A DNA stretch of 64,000 bases, taken from Thermaurantimonas aggregans. Lineage in GTDB: Bacteria > Bacteroidota > Bacteroidia > Flavobacteriales > Schleiferiaceae. Made by a program: the position numbers and the translations under genes. The stretch spans positions 1 to 64,000 of the forward strand of contig NZ_BHZE01000001.1 of the NCBI RefSeq assembly GCF_003851885.1. The letters are read 5' to 3'. Positions 1-9,295 of this stretch are shown here, piece by piece (position 1 is the stretch's first letter; the number at the start of each line of letters is the position of its first letter). The notes under the pieces were generated by a model, which saw nothing but the letters and a program-made list of their open reading frames with translations, searched no databases and was not told the DNA's origin.

Positions 1-156
1 GCATTCCCCGCTGTGGGGCAAAGAAAGAAGCTGGCGAGGCCGCCAGAAACACCAGCTACTAAGTACACACGTCAGCCGGCCGACATTCCGGCTTCGCTGA
101 GAAGAATGCCGGCCGTAGCTGTCGTGGAGAAAAGGTTTTCAGGCTTGACCTTTTTG

Positions 157-186
157 GTTCCTTTTTGTGTCAAGACAAAAAGGAAC
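157..186. repeat. perfect 12-bp inverted repeat (hairpin)
   Basis: GTTCCTTTTTGT at 157-168 pairs perfectly with ACAAAAAGGAAC at 175-186 across a 6-nt loop. The loop bases GTCAAG (169-174) can instead pair with CTTGAC at 144-149, so two stems exclude each other. Without a T-run directly after the stem it is not a clear terminator. Its function is unknown. Confidence 0.75.
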
Positions 187-314
187 GCCCGCGCGGCAGC
201 GCATTCACATAGTCCAAAACCATAAACCTACCCAAAACCCACACCCCTTCAACACCCATTAGCGAGTCCTGCAGGCAATAACTCCCCCCCCCAATAAATC
301 CAATGGAAATAGAT

Positions 315-381
315 CCACAGATCCCGACAAATCTCCTCTGAGCTTTCGTCGGTAGGGGCAGGGGGGGTAGTGAACAGAAAA
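315..381 (+). repeat. dispersed repeat copy E
   Basis: The block beginning CCACAGATCCCGACAAAT and containing CTTTCGTCGGTAGGGG is about 80% identical by eye to 4596-4642, in the same orientation. It ends in a G-rich run and TAGTGAACAGA, a degenerate form of the GGGTGAGTA end seen in the other copies. It has no coding content. Confidence 0.7.
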
Positions 382-435
382 ATCTCATCCGAGCGAACTG
401 TCAATAGCCTTTTATCGGCAAATCATTTATCCGTT

Positions 436-485
436 TTTTTTACTCACCCTAAATCCCTCTCTAAATCCGACGAGTGGATTTAAAG
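436..485 (-). repeat. dispersed repeat copy F (inverted copy)
   Basis: On the minus strand this reads TTTAGAGAGGG, then GGGTGAGTAAAAA, matching copy C at 30303-30360. It lies head to head with copy A, so 441-544 forms a composite with outer arms ACTCACCC (441-448) and GGGTGAGT (537-544), like paired REP units. Confidence 0.65.
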
Positions 486-496
486 AAGGACTTCTT

Positions 497-556
497 TCCC
501 CCCTCTTTGTTGCCGTAGGCAATAGAGAGGGGCCGGGGGTGAGTAGAACAAAATAG
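497..556 (+). repeat. dispersed repeat copy A (nested hairpin)
   Basis: CCCCTCT and AGAGGGG form an outer stem, and TTGCC/GGCAA an inner stem around a 3-nt loop. The block ends in GGGGGTGAGTAGAAC. It is about 80% identical by eye to copy B at 30121-30179, 29.6 kb away. Confidence 0.75.
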
Positions 557-659
557 AGCCCGTCACTAAAACCATGAAACTGACCACAAAATGTTAAAAT
601 TCCCCCAAAATCAACCCTGTTTTTTATCTTTGAACAACCAACCAAACAACCCACTCGTC

Positions 660-2210
660 ATGAAACACTTACTACACACCTCGCACGCACCTCGTATCCC
701 CATTGGGGGGGTGTAAAGCGCTGTATATCAGCTGCATATATAGCCATACATACATGGCTCAGCACCATTGCACTTACTGCACAGCCCGTTAATCCCGCCA
801 ACACACCTGACCAGATGATGCCCGGAGGTCCCTATCCCAACGTACAATACACCGGCGCCGACCAATGTTGGTGTCCCACTTGCCCGCAAAACGTGGCACA
901 GGTCTATTGTTGGGACGGCGACAACCCCGGCATAGCCTACTATGTGCCCGGCTCCGGCAATCCGCCACAGGTGCTTTCGCTGCCCATCGGCGCACATGAC
1001 CCGGACATTATTGTGGGCAGAGAGGGAGTATGGGGCTATGTGGTATACGAACTTGGTACAGATATCGTTTTGCACGAGTTCACCTGCAGTCCGCCGGTTG
1101 CGGCCACCTTATCACTTGGGTCAGCGACTATTTTGTCAACAAATGGACGACATCCGAATATAGATAGAGAAATAGATTGCGAGTTTTCGGGTTCAAAAGT
1201 TGCTGTTGTTTATCAAAATTTGACAGGAATACCCGATTTGGAGTATTATGAGGGCACATTTAATTCTTCTTTTAATGGACCACTTACGATTACAAATTTA
1301 TCAACTCCAATTAATAGCCCAATTAGAAGTTATGTAAACAGAACAAATCCAGATATTAATTTAATTAAGTTTAATAATGATTTTATTTATCAATTTACTT
1401 TCTGTGGATATGAAAATAACATATATTATGATAATATGGTTGATTATGTTCATGAAACCTCTTCAATTATAGGAACTAATATTTTTGCTCCAGAAATTCC
1501 CCTAAGTATTAATAATTTATATGATGTAAAACCTAGAATTGATGGAAATTTAATAATTTTTGACCCTCCACAATATGTATATACAGATCAATCATACATA
1601 ATTACTGTTGAATCAAATAATCAAATATTTTATTCTCACGCAAATGCTCTTTCACCCTCTTGGACAGATATAAACATATCTGGCACATTTGCTCAAAAAC
1701 CTGCCATAGCTGTACACGGTGATTTTGCAGATATAATTTGGTCAAATAATTTTCATGGCAAAATTAACATACTCGGCACAGAAATTCATGGTACGATTCA
1801 TTCATCTATCTATAAAGATGGAAATGTAAACATTACTTCGGGTTACAATTTTTTTGTATCCATCCATAGCATCTAATACATGTAATAAACTGACAGATTT
1901 ATATGCCATGTGCTGGTGGAGTACTGATGAAAATATTTATTTCAAAGCAGCGAGAACTCCACCATCACCAGCATATAGATATCAAAATCCAGAGAATACA
2001 CTTGTTCTGTATAAAGATAAATTTGAACAAGGAATAAAGTTAGTCGAAATATTTGATGTTGATCAACACATTACAGTTAATGATATTTCTGGTAAAATTC
2101 TTTTTAGAGGTAACGTAAGTGAAGTTCAAAATATATTAAATCAATTTTCAAAAGGTATATACTTAATTACCGCAAAAAATGGTATTAATAAGAAATTGCT
2201 GATACAATGA
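660..2210 (+). pseudogene. frame-broken T9SS type A surface protein
   Basis: The gene is open in three successive frames. An ATG at 660 starts a basic leader that must change frame at a run of seven G (705-711, one base short) to reach the hydrophobic signal segment ending LSTIALTAQ. The main frame then runs to a stop at 1876. A run of seven T (1849-1855, one base too many) shifts it into the last frame, which encodes a Por_Secre_tail (type A) sorting domain ending KGIYLITAKNGINKKLLIQ at 2210. The body holds spaced xPxI repeats (HDPDI, RHPNI, TNPDI, VKPRI, QKPAI) that suggest a beta-propeller. The function is probably cell-surface binding, by inference. It could be a true pseudogene, a phase-variable gene or a product of sequencing error. 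It overlaps the next gene by 4 nt, so the two are probably cotranscribed. The sequence from about 1140 onward is much more AT-rich than its start. Confidence 0.6.
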
Positions 2211-4486
2211 ATAAGGTTTTAAAAATAATGCTTTTAACAACTGCCCATTTGCTGGTCAGCTATGGTCAGCAAATGAAGCAGGTCATTTTTGGAGAAGGCA
2301 TTATGATGGACCTGACAACGGGCACTCCGGTGTTTTCACAGGTGCCGTCATGGCAGCAGCGCACCTTTCCTCCTTTCAGGCAGTGGAGCAATCAGGTATC
2401 GGTGTGGCCTGATGAAGATGGAAAGATAAAATTTTATTTTCTCAATGGCAAATACTTCGATGCAAATCACCAATTTTTAGGTGATGCCTGTAGTAAATAC
2501 ATAGATCCAATGTATACGTTTTTACCATCTAATTTTCTCAAATTTCCCGACGATCCGGATTCGGTGATATATCATTTTTTTTGTTATGTAGATACAGCTA
2601 ATAATTATAATGTTTTTCTTCCTGCTTTTCATCTTAATTTCAGCTCTATTAAGTTAAGATTGAATAAAATTATTTTATCATCATCTTTTATAATCGATTC
2701 TATAAATGAGTTAACTGTTACACTTTCTAATTCAACAAGCTTTTATGGTCATATTTTTTCACATATTGTATCGTTTACATCACGACTTGGAAATTTTAAT
2801 GTATTATTATTTGATTCAATAAATAAAACTTTTTATTTTTTTCATCCAAACCTTCAATCAATTAATTCTTTGTACCTTTACAACAAAATTTCAATAAATA
2901 AATTTCAAATAGATTTACAAAATGATAGTCTATTTAATTCGAGAATTTATATTTATTATGATAAAATAAGAAATTTATTAATATCATTTCACGGAAATTG
3001 GAGTTCTATACTAAATCAATGTTATTGTATTATAATCAAAAATTTGAATGATAATAGTATAAAGATTCTTGACACAAAAATAAATCAACTTATTTCTCTT
3101 ACAAATCCAGTTAGATACTTTGGTATTTTTTCAAACTTAGGAAAATATTTGTATTTATTTATTTTTAATAATCAAAATCTGAGGATTTTTAGATATAATT
3201 TGTACAACTTAGATAATTCACTTGTGTTTTCAAATACAGCTGAAGAGTTAGTTCTTAATCAAAATATTAATAACAAATTATTATTACTTCTGTCAAATAT
3301 ATCGAGTAATTATTCATTTTTCTACAATGGTTTAAATGAAATCTACTTTATAAAAAACACATATGAGTCTTCTTTTTTTCCTAACTACATTAATTCTTCT
3401 CTTTCAAACAATAAAGTTCATCGCATTTTAAATTCTGATGCGGATGATATCAATCAGGTCATATTTGATTTAGATATGTATCAGGGGCTACCGCATAGTA
3501 CCTTTGGCACATTTCCCTCACCATTACCTTTTAATTCATTACCTCCTGTTTTTTCTGTTAAAAATTCTTGCATCGACTCTACCCATTTTCACCTCAATTA
3601 TACGGCCATAGCCGATTCGGTGTGGTGGGATTTTGGCGACCCTGCCGGTCTTGGGCCGTTGAACCACAGCACGCAGTTTCACCCCGTGGTGAAGTATCCA
3701 CAGCATGGTACATACTACGTGCAGGTACAGCTCTGGTACGATGGCGACAGCATTACGACGATGGGCGATTCGGTGAAGGTGCTGCCCGTACCCCAGGTGG
3801 ACCTTGGCTTTACCGATACTTTGCTTTGCCGGGGCGAGAGTGTGTTGTTGGACGCATCACAGGGCTTCCCGGCCAGCTACCTCTGGAGCACAGGCAGTAG
3901 CGACAGCACGCTATCGGTCAATCAATCGGGTCGCTATTGGGTGCAAGTGTCCACTCCCTGCGGTACGGTGAGCGATACGGTCATCGTATCGGTGATTGAC
4001 CCGCCGGAAATGAAGGTACACGACACAGCCGTGTGCTTTTTCGGGCCGGTGCTTTACGATGTATTGGCTGACAGCGCCACCTATCTGTGGAGCGACGGGA
4101 GCACATCGCCCACCTTTGCCCCCCGACAGATGGGCAACTATTGGGTAGAAGTGACCAACCCATGCGGGGGCTATCGGCAGGACTTCAGGGTAGAACTTCA
4201 AAACTGTGAAACCACCCTGTACATCCCCAATGCCTTCACGCCCAACGGCGATGGGCGGAATGACTGCTTTCAGGTGGTAGGCGACAATCTGAGCAGCTAT
4301 CAGATACAGGTCTTTAGCCGGTGGGGAGAATTGGTGTACGAGAGCGATGATGTAAGCCAGTGCTGGGATGGCACCCACCGGGGTCGTCCGGTGCCCGACG
4401 GGGTTTACTTGTATGTAATCCGCCACACTGACCGCCACGGCGCAGTTATGCCTGTTCGCCGGGGAGAGATACGGCTGTATCGGTGA
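2207..4486 (+). CDS. T9SS type B sorting-domain surface protein with PKD domain
   Basis: This is a 759-residue secreted protein. A signal peptide (MNKVLKIMLLTTAHLLVSYG) is followed by about 420 residues of unrecognised sequence rich in Asn, Ile, Phe and Ser. A PKD-like domain (about 445-530, with VWWDFGDPAG) and an Ig-like segment with two YLW/YWV repeats come next. A CHU_C domain with IPNAFTPNGDGRNDCF fills about 670-759. CHU_C is the type B sorting signal that sends cargo through the T9SS to the cell surface. The DNA is mosaic: about 2430-3550 is strongly AT-rich, while both ends have higher GC, with a sharp change near 3560. The gene starts inside the stop of the upstream broken gene. The ligand is unknown. 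Confidence 0.85.
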   Translation: MNKVLKIMLLTTAHLLVSYGQQMKQVIFGEGIMMDLTTGTPVFSQVPSWQQRTFPPFRQWSNQVSVWPDEDGKIKFYFLNGKYFDANHQFLGDACSKYIDPMYTFLPSNFLKFPDDPDSVIYHFFCYVDTANNYNVFLPAFHLNFSSIKLRLNKIILSSSFIIDSINELTVTLSNSTSFYGHIFSHIVSFTSRLGNFNVLLFDSINKTFYFFHPNLQSINSLYLYNKISINKFQIDLQNDSLFNSRIYIYYDKIRNLLISFHGNWSSILNQCYCIIIKNLNDNSIKILDTKINQLISLTNPVRYFGIFSNLGKYLYLFIFNNQNLRIFRYNLYNLDNSLVFSNTAEELVLNQNINNKLLLLLSNISSNYSFFYNGLNEIYFIKNTYESSFFPNYINSSLSNNKVHRILNSDADDINQVIFDLDMYQGLPHSTFGTFPSPLPFNSLPPVFSVKNSCIDSTHFHLNYTAIADSVWWDFGDPAGLGPLNHSTQFHPVVKYPQHGTYYVQVQLWYDGDSITTMGDSVKVLPVPQVDLGFTDTLLCRGESVLLDASQGFPASYLWSTGSSDSTLSVNQSGRYWVQVSTPCGTVSDTVIVSVIDPPEMKVHDTAVCFFGPVLYDVLADSATYLWSDGSTSPTFAPRQMGNYWVEVTNPCGGYRQDFRVELQNCETTLYIPNAFTPNGDGRNDCFQVVGDNLSSYQIQVFSRWGELVYESDDVSQCWDGTHRGRPVPDGVYLYVIRHTDRHGAVMPVRRGEIRLYR

Positions 4487-4595
4487 TTATTTGAACTTTT
4501 ACTTGAACTAAAATCCAATTCAAGGCCCTATCTGCGCCTTTGTGTGTTCAGAAACAAACAACTCCTACCTTTTTGATGCCAAAGGCAACAGAGAG

Positions 4596-4660
4596 CCACT
4601 GATCACGACAAATTTCCCCCTGAACTTTCGTCGGTAGGGGGATGAGGGGGGTGAGTAAAT
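4596..4660 (+). repeat. dispersed repeat copy D
   Basis: This copy matches E (315-381), including GACAAAT and CTTTCGTCGGTAGGGG, and ends in the full GGGGGGTGAGTAAAT tail. It lies between the convergent ends of the surface-protein gene and murF-alr. With E it brackets the 660-4486 gene pair as direct repeats. A short GCC/GGC hairpin at 4578-4587 precedes it. Confidence 0.7.
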
Positions 4661-4665
4661 AAAAC

Positions 4666-7170
4666 CTACTCCTTGTAATAAATCCTCCTAACCCGATGAC
4701 CTACTGACGTAAGTACTTCATATGGTATGGTTCCCATTTGACGCGCGAGATCTTGTATGCTCTGGTGTGGACCAATGATTTCCACCGGATCATCAGCCTT
4801 TATATTATCAAGTCCCGAAACATCTACCATTGTCATATCCATACATACACGACCGATGATTGGACAATACACACCGTGTATATAAAATCCGCCTTTTCCG
4901 TTGCTAAGCGAGCGTCGAATGCCATCGGCATATCCAACCGCTACAGTCGCTGATTTCATCGGCTTATCAGCCACAAACGACCTACCATACCCCACCGAAT
5001 CACCAGATTTTAATTCCTTTACTTGGCTTACAAACGAATACCATTCTACCGCCGGTTGCAGATTGCGTTCTATCTCCGGCGAATGAGCTATACCATATAA
5101 ACCTATTCCTAAACGCACCATTTGACATCGATCATCAAAATAGTCCAATGAACCAGCTGTATTGTGGATATGTCTGATCACCTTGTATCCAATGGCTTTT
5201 TCTATTTTCTCTGCAATGGTGTGAAATTGCTCTATTTGTTTAATTGTAAAGTCTTTATGTAAGGGCTCATCGGCAGCTGCCAGGTGTGAGAGCACACTTT
5301 CTACTACAATGTGATTTGGCAGCTTTTGAAGTTTTGAAATCAATATATCAGCATGATCAGGTTCAAAGCCTAGCCTTTTCATGCCTGTATCGATTTTCAG
5401 GTGGATTTTAATCAGACTTGTGGTAGAAAGATTTTTCAATTGCTCAAGCTGTTCGAAGCTGTAGATCTCTGGTTGCAGATCGTGCTCTATCACCAGCGGC
5501 AGCACATGTGGGTGTGCGTTCATCACCATAATGGGAAGCGGAATGTGTGCATTGCGCAATTCAATGCCCTCGTCGGCATAGGCTACAGCTAAGTAATCGA
5601 CCCCCACTGAAGTAAGGAATCTCGCCAATTCCACTGATCCCGAGCCGTAGGAAGCAGCTTTTACCATAGCCATTACTTTGGTGCTATTGGGCAATCGCGA
5701 ACGGAAGTAAGAGAGATTTCGTCCAATGGCACTGAGGTTAATTTCCAAACGGGTTTCGTGCACATGTGCAGACAGACTTTGGGCGATTTTTTCAAAACCA
5801 AATCGCCGGGCACCCTTCAGCAAGATATCTGTATGCGTGGGCGGATGATGTTTAAAGTCCTGAAGAAGCTCTTCAGTTGTAGTAAATATCTTAATAGCAT
5901 TTGATGAAAAGGGAATGGGCAGAATAGGCCTTTTGCCAACATAATAGACTGTGTATCTATCAGAAGGTTGCACACTCAGTTCGCGCTGCAAAATATCAAA
6001 ATACTCCAGTTGCTGTTCGCTTTTGAGCTGGTCAAGCTCCGAGAGCACCAGGATTTTTTTTCGGCTTGTATCCAATGAAAAAAGGGTGCGCAGGGCATAC
6101 ACGAGTGCCTCAGGGTCTGCTGTGTACGAGTCGTTCAAAATCATGCAGTCGTTGATGCCGTGTGTCCATTCCATGCGCATGCGTACCGGTGTGAGAGCAG
6201 CCATTTTCCGCAGGATTTGTCTGTCTCCATTGGTGAGTAAAAGAGCTGCTGAAAGGGCAGTAAAGCTGTTTTTGACAGAAAGTTCATCTGTGAAGGGAAC
6301 AGCAAATTCACATTCTTTCTGACTTAAAGGCTTAAACGGGCTTTTCTTTAGAGTGTAAATGTCATTTTTTACATGTTGAAATGCAAAGTCGCTGTCTTTT
6401 GATTCGAATGACCATCTGTAAAGATGTCTATCAGAAAAATTATTTGAAAAAAATTCCAAAACCTCAGGTTGATCTGTGCCCAAAATGATGTTCTTTACTT
6501 GCTGAAAGAGTTTACTCTTTTCAGTCAATTTCTGCCTTCGGTTGGTAAACCCGGCGTCGTGAGCACTGCCCAGATACGTAAAAATACCAACATCAGGGCG
6601 AATGATGCGTTCCAGCTTTTCCATTTCGCCAGGCTGAGAAATGCCGGCTTCGATAATGGCGAAGCTATGGTGGGGTTCAATCTTCCAGACCGAGAGCGGC
6701 ACACCTACCTGCGAATTATAACTCAGAGGGCTTTTTGCGACATCGTAATCCGGCCACAGGAGGTCATAGAGCCATTCTTTTACCATAGTCTTGCCATTGG
6801 AGCCGGTGATGCCGATTACAGTGGTCGATTTCAACCGGCTTCGGTGATGAGCTGCCAAAATTTGTAAAGCTGCAAGGTTGTCTGATACTTTGAAAAAAGT
6901 GACCTCCGGCGGTATTTCTGATGGCAATCGTTCGACCACAGCGTATTTTAAGCCGTTTTGAATAGCTTGTGGTAAGAAATCGTGCGCGTCGAAATGAGGG
7001 CCACGCAGGCAGAAAAAAAGGCTTTCTGACGCCGGCATAGCCTGTCGGGTATCAGTCCACAAGTGATACAAACAGCGCCTATCATGCACCGGACCAATAA
7101 CCTCAGCTTGTAGAATTTCAGCTACTTCTGCCGGTGAATATGGCTTAGGATGATGAATGCTCGAACTCAC
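4666..7170 (-). CDS. bifunctional MurF ligase / alanine racemase
   Basis: This 834-residue fusion joins two steps of peptidoglycan precursor synthesis in the cytoplasm. The N-terminal half (about 1-465) is UDP-MurNAc-tripeptide:D-Ala-D-Ala ligase, with ATP loop GITGSNGKT at about 120-128 and [10 protein letters not shown] near 346. The C-terminal half (about 473-834) is a PLP-dependent alanine racemase with PLP lysine K504 in [10 protein letters not shown], catalytic Tyr near 728 in SVGYGRSF, and [11 protein letters not shown] near 774. Alanine racemase supplies D-Ala for the D-Ala-D-Ala that MurF attaches. The same fusion is standard in Bacteroidota, so it is not an assembly artefact. The start overlaps the tdk stop by 4 nt, and both are probably read from the promoter at 7771-7778. 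Confidence 0.95.
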   Translation of the reverse strand: MSSSIHHPKPYSPAEVAEILQAEVIGPVHDRRCLYHLWTDTRQAMPASESLFFCLRGPHFDAHDFLPQAIQNGLKYAVVERLPSEIPPEVTFFKVSDNLAALQILAAHHRSRLKSTTVIGITGSNGKTMVKEWLYDLLWPDYDVAKSPLSYNSQVGVPLSVWKIEPHHSFAIIEAGISQPGEMEKLERIIRPDVGIFTYLGSAHDAGFTNRRQKLTEKSKLFQQVKNIILGTDQPEVLEFFSNNFSDRHLYRWSFESKDSDFAFQHVKNDIYTLKKSPFKPLSQKECEFAVPFTDELSVKNSFTALSAALLLTNGDRQILRKMAALTPVRMRMEWTHGINDCMILNDSYTADPEALVYALRTLFSLDTSRKKILVLSELDQLKSEQQLEYFDILQRELSVQPSDRYTVYYVGKRPILPIPFSSNAIKIFTTTEELLQDFKHHPPTHTDILLKGARRFGFEKIAQSLSAHVHETRLEINLSAIGRNLSYFRSRLPNSTKVMAMVKAASYGSGSVELARFLTSVGVDYLAVAYADEGIELRNAHIPLPIMVMNAHPHVLPLVIEHDLQPEIYSFEQLEQLKNLSTTSLIKIHLKIDTGMKRLGFEPDHADILISKLQKLPNHIVVESVLSHLAAADEPLHKDFTIKQIEQFHTIAEKIEKAIGYKVIRHIHNTAGSLDYFDDRCQMVRLGIGLYGIAHSPEIERNLQPAVEWYSFVSQVKELKSGDSVGYGRSFVADKPMKSATVAVGYADGIRRSLSNGKGGFYIHGVYCPIIGRVCMDMTMVDVSGLDNIKADDPVEIIGPHQSIQDLARQMGTIPYEVLTSVGHRVRRIYYKE

Positions 7171-7754
7171 TTTGTTCGCGATTTCATGGCTTCTACAAAA
7201 GCTCTGCGGCTTAAGGGCTCGTATTCGTCCTTTTCACCGAGAAAAATTTGCTGGTCAGAAGCGACCTTGCGAAAGCTGTAATGTGCCAGATCGCCGGTGC
7301 GGGTACATATGGCGTGTACCTTGGTCACAAATTCCGCCGTAGCCATTAGGAAAGGCATTGGACCAAAGGGTCGGCCTTCGCTGTCCATATCCAGCCCGGC
7401 TACTATGACGCGCACACCCTGATTGGCTAATTGATTGCACACATCCACAATGCCCATGTCGAAAAATTGGGCTTCGTCAATGCCCACTACATCGATCCCT
7501 TCGCTCAAGAGAAGAATGGATGAACTGTGCTCTACGGGTGTGGATGGTATCCGATTCTGGTCATGCGACACTACATCGGTATCGTCGTATCTGGTGTCAA
7601 TGGCAGGTTTAAAAATTTCGATTTTCTGTCTGGCAATTTGCGCTCGGCGCAATCTGCGCATCAACTCTTCCGTTTTACCGCTAAACATTGGGCCACAAAT
7701 CACCTCTATCCACCCGGCTTTTGTACTTTCGCCTCTGTATTGTTCTAAAAACAT
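7167..7754 (-). CDS. tdk: thymidine kinase (class II)
   Basis: This 195-residue enzyme phosphorylates thymidine to dTMP with ATP in the salvage pathway. It has P-loop GPMFSGKT at about 21-28 and the acidic motif [11 protein letters not shown] that holds the catalytic Glu. An ATG at 7793 is also in frame, but the -7 element at 7771-7778 lies inside that longer version, and family members start MFLE..., so 7754 is preferred. The C-terminal zinc-ribbon cysteines of classical TK1 enzymes are largely missing ([13 protein letters not shown] and PLSRRAF keep one Cys). As I recall, this is common in Bacteroidota TKs. The gene is upstream of murF-alr in the same operon. Confidence 0.92.
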   Translation of the reverse strand: MFLEQYRGESTKAGWIEVICGPMFSGKTEELMRRLRRAQIARQKIEIFKPAIDTRYDDTDVVSHDQNRIPSTPVEHSSSILLLSEGIDVVGIDEAQFFDMGIVDVCNQLANQGVRVIVAGLDMDSEGRPFGPMPFLMATAEFVTKVHAICTRTGDLAHYSFRKVASDQQIFLGEKDEYEPLSRRAFVEAMKSRTK

Positions 7755-7770
7755 TCCACAAATCAACAAC

Positions 7771-7778
7771 CAAAAGTA
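7771..7778 (-). promoter_or_regulatory. -7 promoter element for tdk-murF/alr
   Basis: On the minus strand this reads TACTTTTG, an exact match to the Bacteroidota TAnnTTTG element. It lies 16 nt upstream of the chosen tdk start and fixes that start. Confidence 0.65.
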
Positions 7779-7796
7779 GTAACCAAAATTCATCTT

Positions 7797-8525
7797 ATGG
7801 CTAAAGAAGCTAAACAGGTACTCGACGAACTCTGTACAGCCATACTCAAAAGTTCACGCGACGACTTACCTCAGCTACTGGAGTGGAGCAGAGAGCTCTA
7901 CGAGCAGCTCGTGGTCATGCACTATTTGTACACGCATCCAGTCGAATACAATGAAAAACAGGAAACTTCCACAGAGGAAAATGTATATGTATCTACCGAT
8001 GTAACAAATGAAATTGTTTTGAAAAATGAAAAGTCAAACAAAAAACAAGAAGTTGAATCTGTAATACAATCCGACAAAGATTTTACTTTAAAATTTGAAG
8101 ATGAACATATTGAAAATAAAATTGTAAAAGAAAAAATAGAGAAATCAACAGCCGAAAAGAATTTGTATGTAGGTACAGATAATGTTGGAAAGGTAGTTTA
8201 CGCAGAAATAAAACAAGAAAAAATTGAAGTTTCTCTTTCTGATAGTGGAATGGCGCTGAACGAGCGCCTGGCAGCAACCAGTAAAATTGCCCTTGGGCTG
8301 AACGACAAAATCGCCTTTTCGCGCCACCTTTTCAACGGCAATGACGCTGCCCTCTCGGCACTCATTGATGTCATGAATGGAGCCCAAACCTTCGAGCAAG
8401 CCATGAATTATCTCCATCAGGCAAGGGCTCAGTTTGGCCATTGGGATGAAAAGAAAGAGTTTGTAACCCGGCTTGAAAATCTGGTGCGCCGGAAGTTTGG
8501 CAAACCCGAAATACTCGAAGACTGA
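7797..8525 (+). CDS. conserved hypothetical protein with Lys/Glu-rich insert
   Basis: This is a 242-residue protein of no family I can name. The N-terminal part (1-50) is helical and acidic ([22 protein letters not shown]). Residues about 55-148 are low-complexity, rich in Lys, Glu, Asn and Val, and encoded by AT-rich DNA. The C-terminal 95 residues ([20 protein letters not shown]..., [10 protein letters not shown]) look conserved and helical and resemble a Bacteroidota-restricted family. It has no signal peptide, so it is probably cytoplasmic. Its stop overlaps the rsmI start by 1 nt, implying cotranscription. A near-consensus TACTTTCG at 7724-7731, inside divergent tdk, may be its promoter. 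Confidence 0.8.
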   Translation: MAKEAKQVLDELCTAILKSSRDDLPQLLEWSRELYEQLVVMHYLYTHPVEYNEKQETSTEENVYVSTDVTNEIVLKNEKSNKKQEVESVIQSDKDFTLKFEDEHIENKIVKEKIEKSTAEKNLYVGTDNVGKVVYAEIKQEKIEVSLSDSGMALNERLAATSKIALGLNDKIAFSRHLFNGNDAALSALIDVMNGAQTFEQAMNYLHQARAQFGHWDEKKEFVTRLENLVRRKFGKPEILED

Positions 8526-9196
8526 TGGGCAAACTCTACGTGGTGCCCACTCCCATCGGCAATCTGGAAGACATCACCCTGCGTGCACTCAACGTGCTTA
8601 AAACGGTAGATGTGATCTACGCCGAAGATACACGCACCACAGCCGTGCTGCTCAGGCACTACGACATAAAGACCCCCTTGCGCAGCTATCACATGCACAA
8701 CGAACACCAGGTGACTGCTCATATCGTGTCGTCATTGGCTGGTGAGGTCACTGCAGCGTTGGTATCCGATGCGGGTACTCCAGGTATAAGTGATCCGGGC
8801 TACTTGCTTGTGCGCGCCTGCATACGCAATGGGGTAGAAGTGGAGTGTCTGCCCGGTGCTACGGCATTCGTGCCGGCTTTGGTAGAGAGCGGTTTTCCGT
8901 GTGAAGAGTTTGCGTTTCTGGGTTTTCCGCCGGTCAAAAAAGGCAGGCAATCCTTCTTTCGCTCGCTGGCTGCACGTCAGGAAACCATTGTTCTATATGA
9001 GTCGCCCCACAAGATTGAAAGGACGCTAAGCGACCTGGCTGATGCGCTCGGGCCTGACCGAGAGGTGTCGCTCAGCCGTGAAATAAGCAAAATGTTTCAC
9101 CAAACCGTTCGCGGCACCCTCAGCCAACTTTTGAGCATGCAACGCGAAAGACCGTTTAAAGGAGAACTGGTAATCGTAGTTAGTCGATCTGTTTAA
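8525..9196 (+). CDS. rsmI: 16S rRNA (cytidine1402-2'-O)-methyltransferase
   Basis: This 223-residue SAM-dependent enzyme of the tetrapyrrole-methylase fold methylates the ribose of C1402 in the ribosomal P site. Diagnostic motifs are YVVPTPIGNLEDITLRAL at the N-terminus, YAEDTRTT, and LVSDAGTPGISDPG near residue 80. It is shorter than the roughly 285-residue proteobacterial enzyme because it lacks the small C-terminal domain, as is usual for Bacteroidota. ATG 8525 overlaps the upstream stop by 1 nt. Confidence 0.95.
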   Translation: MGKLYVVPTPIGNLEDITLRALNVLKTVDVIYAEDTRTTAVLLRHYDIKTPLRSYHMHNEHQVTAHIVSSLAGEVTAALVSDAGTPGISDPGYLLVRACIRNGVEVECLPGATAFVPALVESGFPCEEFAFLGFPPVKKGRQSFFRSLAARQETIVLYESPHKIERTLSDLADALGPDREVSLSREISKMFHQTVRGTLSQLLSMQRERPFKGELVIVVSRSV

Positions 9197-9295
9197 ATCG
9201 CCCACTTCAATTTTGACAATTATTAGTCCTTCTATCTGTACATATGATTGTCTTAATTAAAAAATCCAGAGCAAGCAAGATCACATCTTTATAAA

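Larger units (their letters stand above)
1..659. other. non-coding, repeat-rich region
   Basis: No convincing gene is seen here; the open frames are short and have no recognisable product. The region holds a small CCCC/GGGG hairpin at 6-18, an 11-bp inverted repeat with one mismatch at 78-88 and 104-114, a perfect 12-bp inverted repeat at 157-186, and three members of the dispersed repeat family described separately (315-381, 436-485 and 497-556). It looks like a spacer between an unseen upstream gene and the surface-protein gene at 660. Confidence 0.6.

Noticed and set aside
13-225. 70-codon plus-strand open frame at the window start
   Set aside because: It runs through hairpins and repeats, has no recognisable product, and its composition follows the repeats, not coding DNA.
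3911-4438. 175-codon minus-strand frame opposite the CHU_C gene end
   Set aside because: It is the antisense shadow of a clearly recognised PKD/CHU_C coding region.
4666-7170. MurF-alanine racemase fusion as a novel event
   Set aside because: It looks striking, but this fusion is standard in Bacteroidota and all catalytic residues are present.
7755-7793. Longer tdk reading from ATG 7793
   Set aside because: The added residues cover the -7 promoter element at 7771-7778 and do not match the family start.
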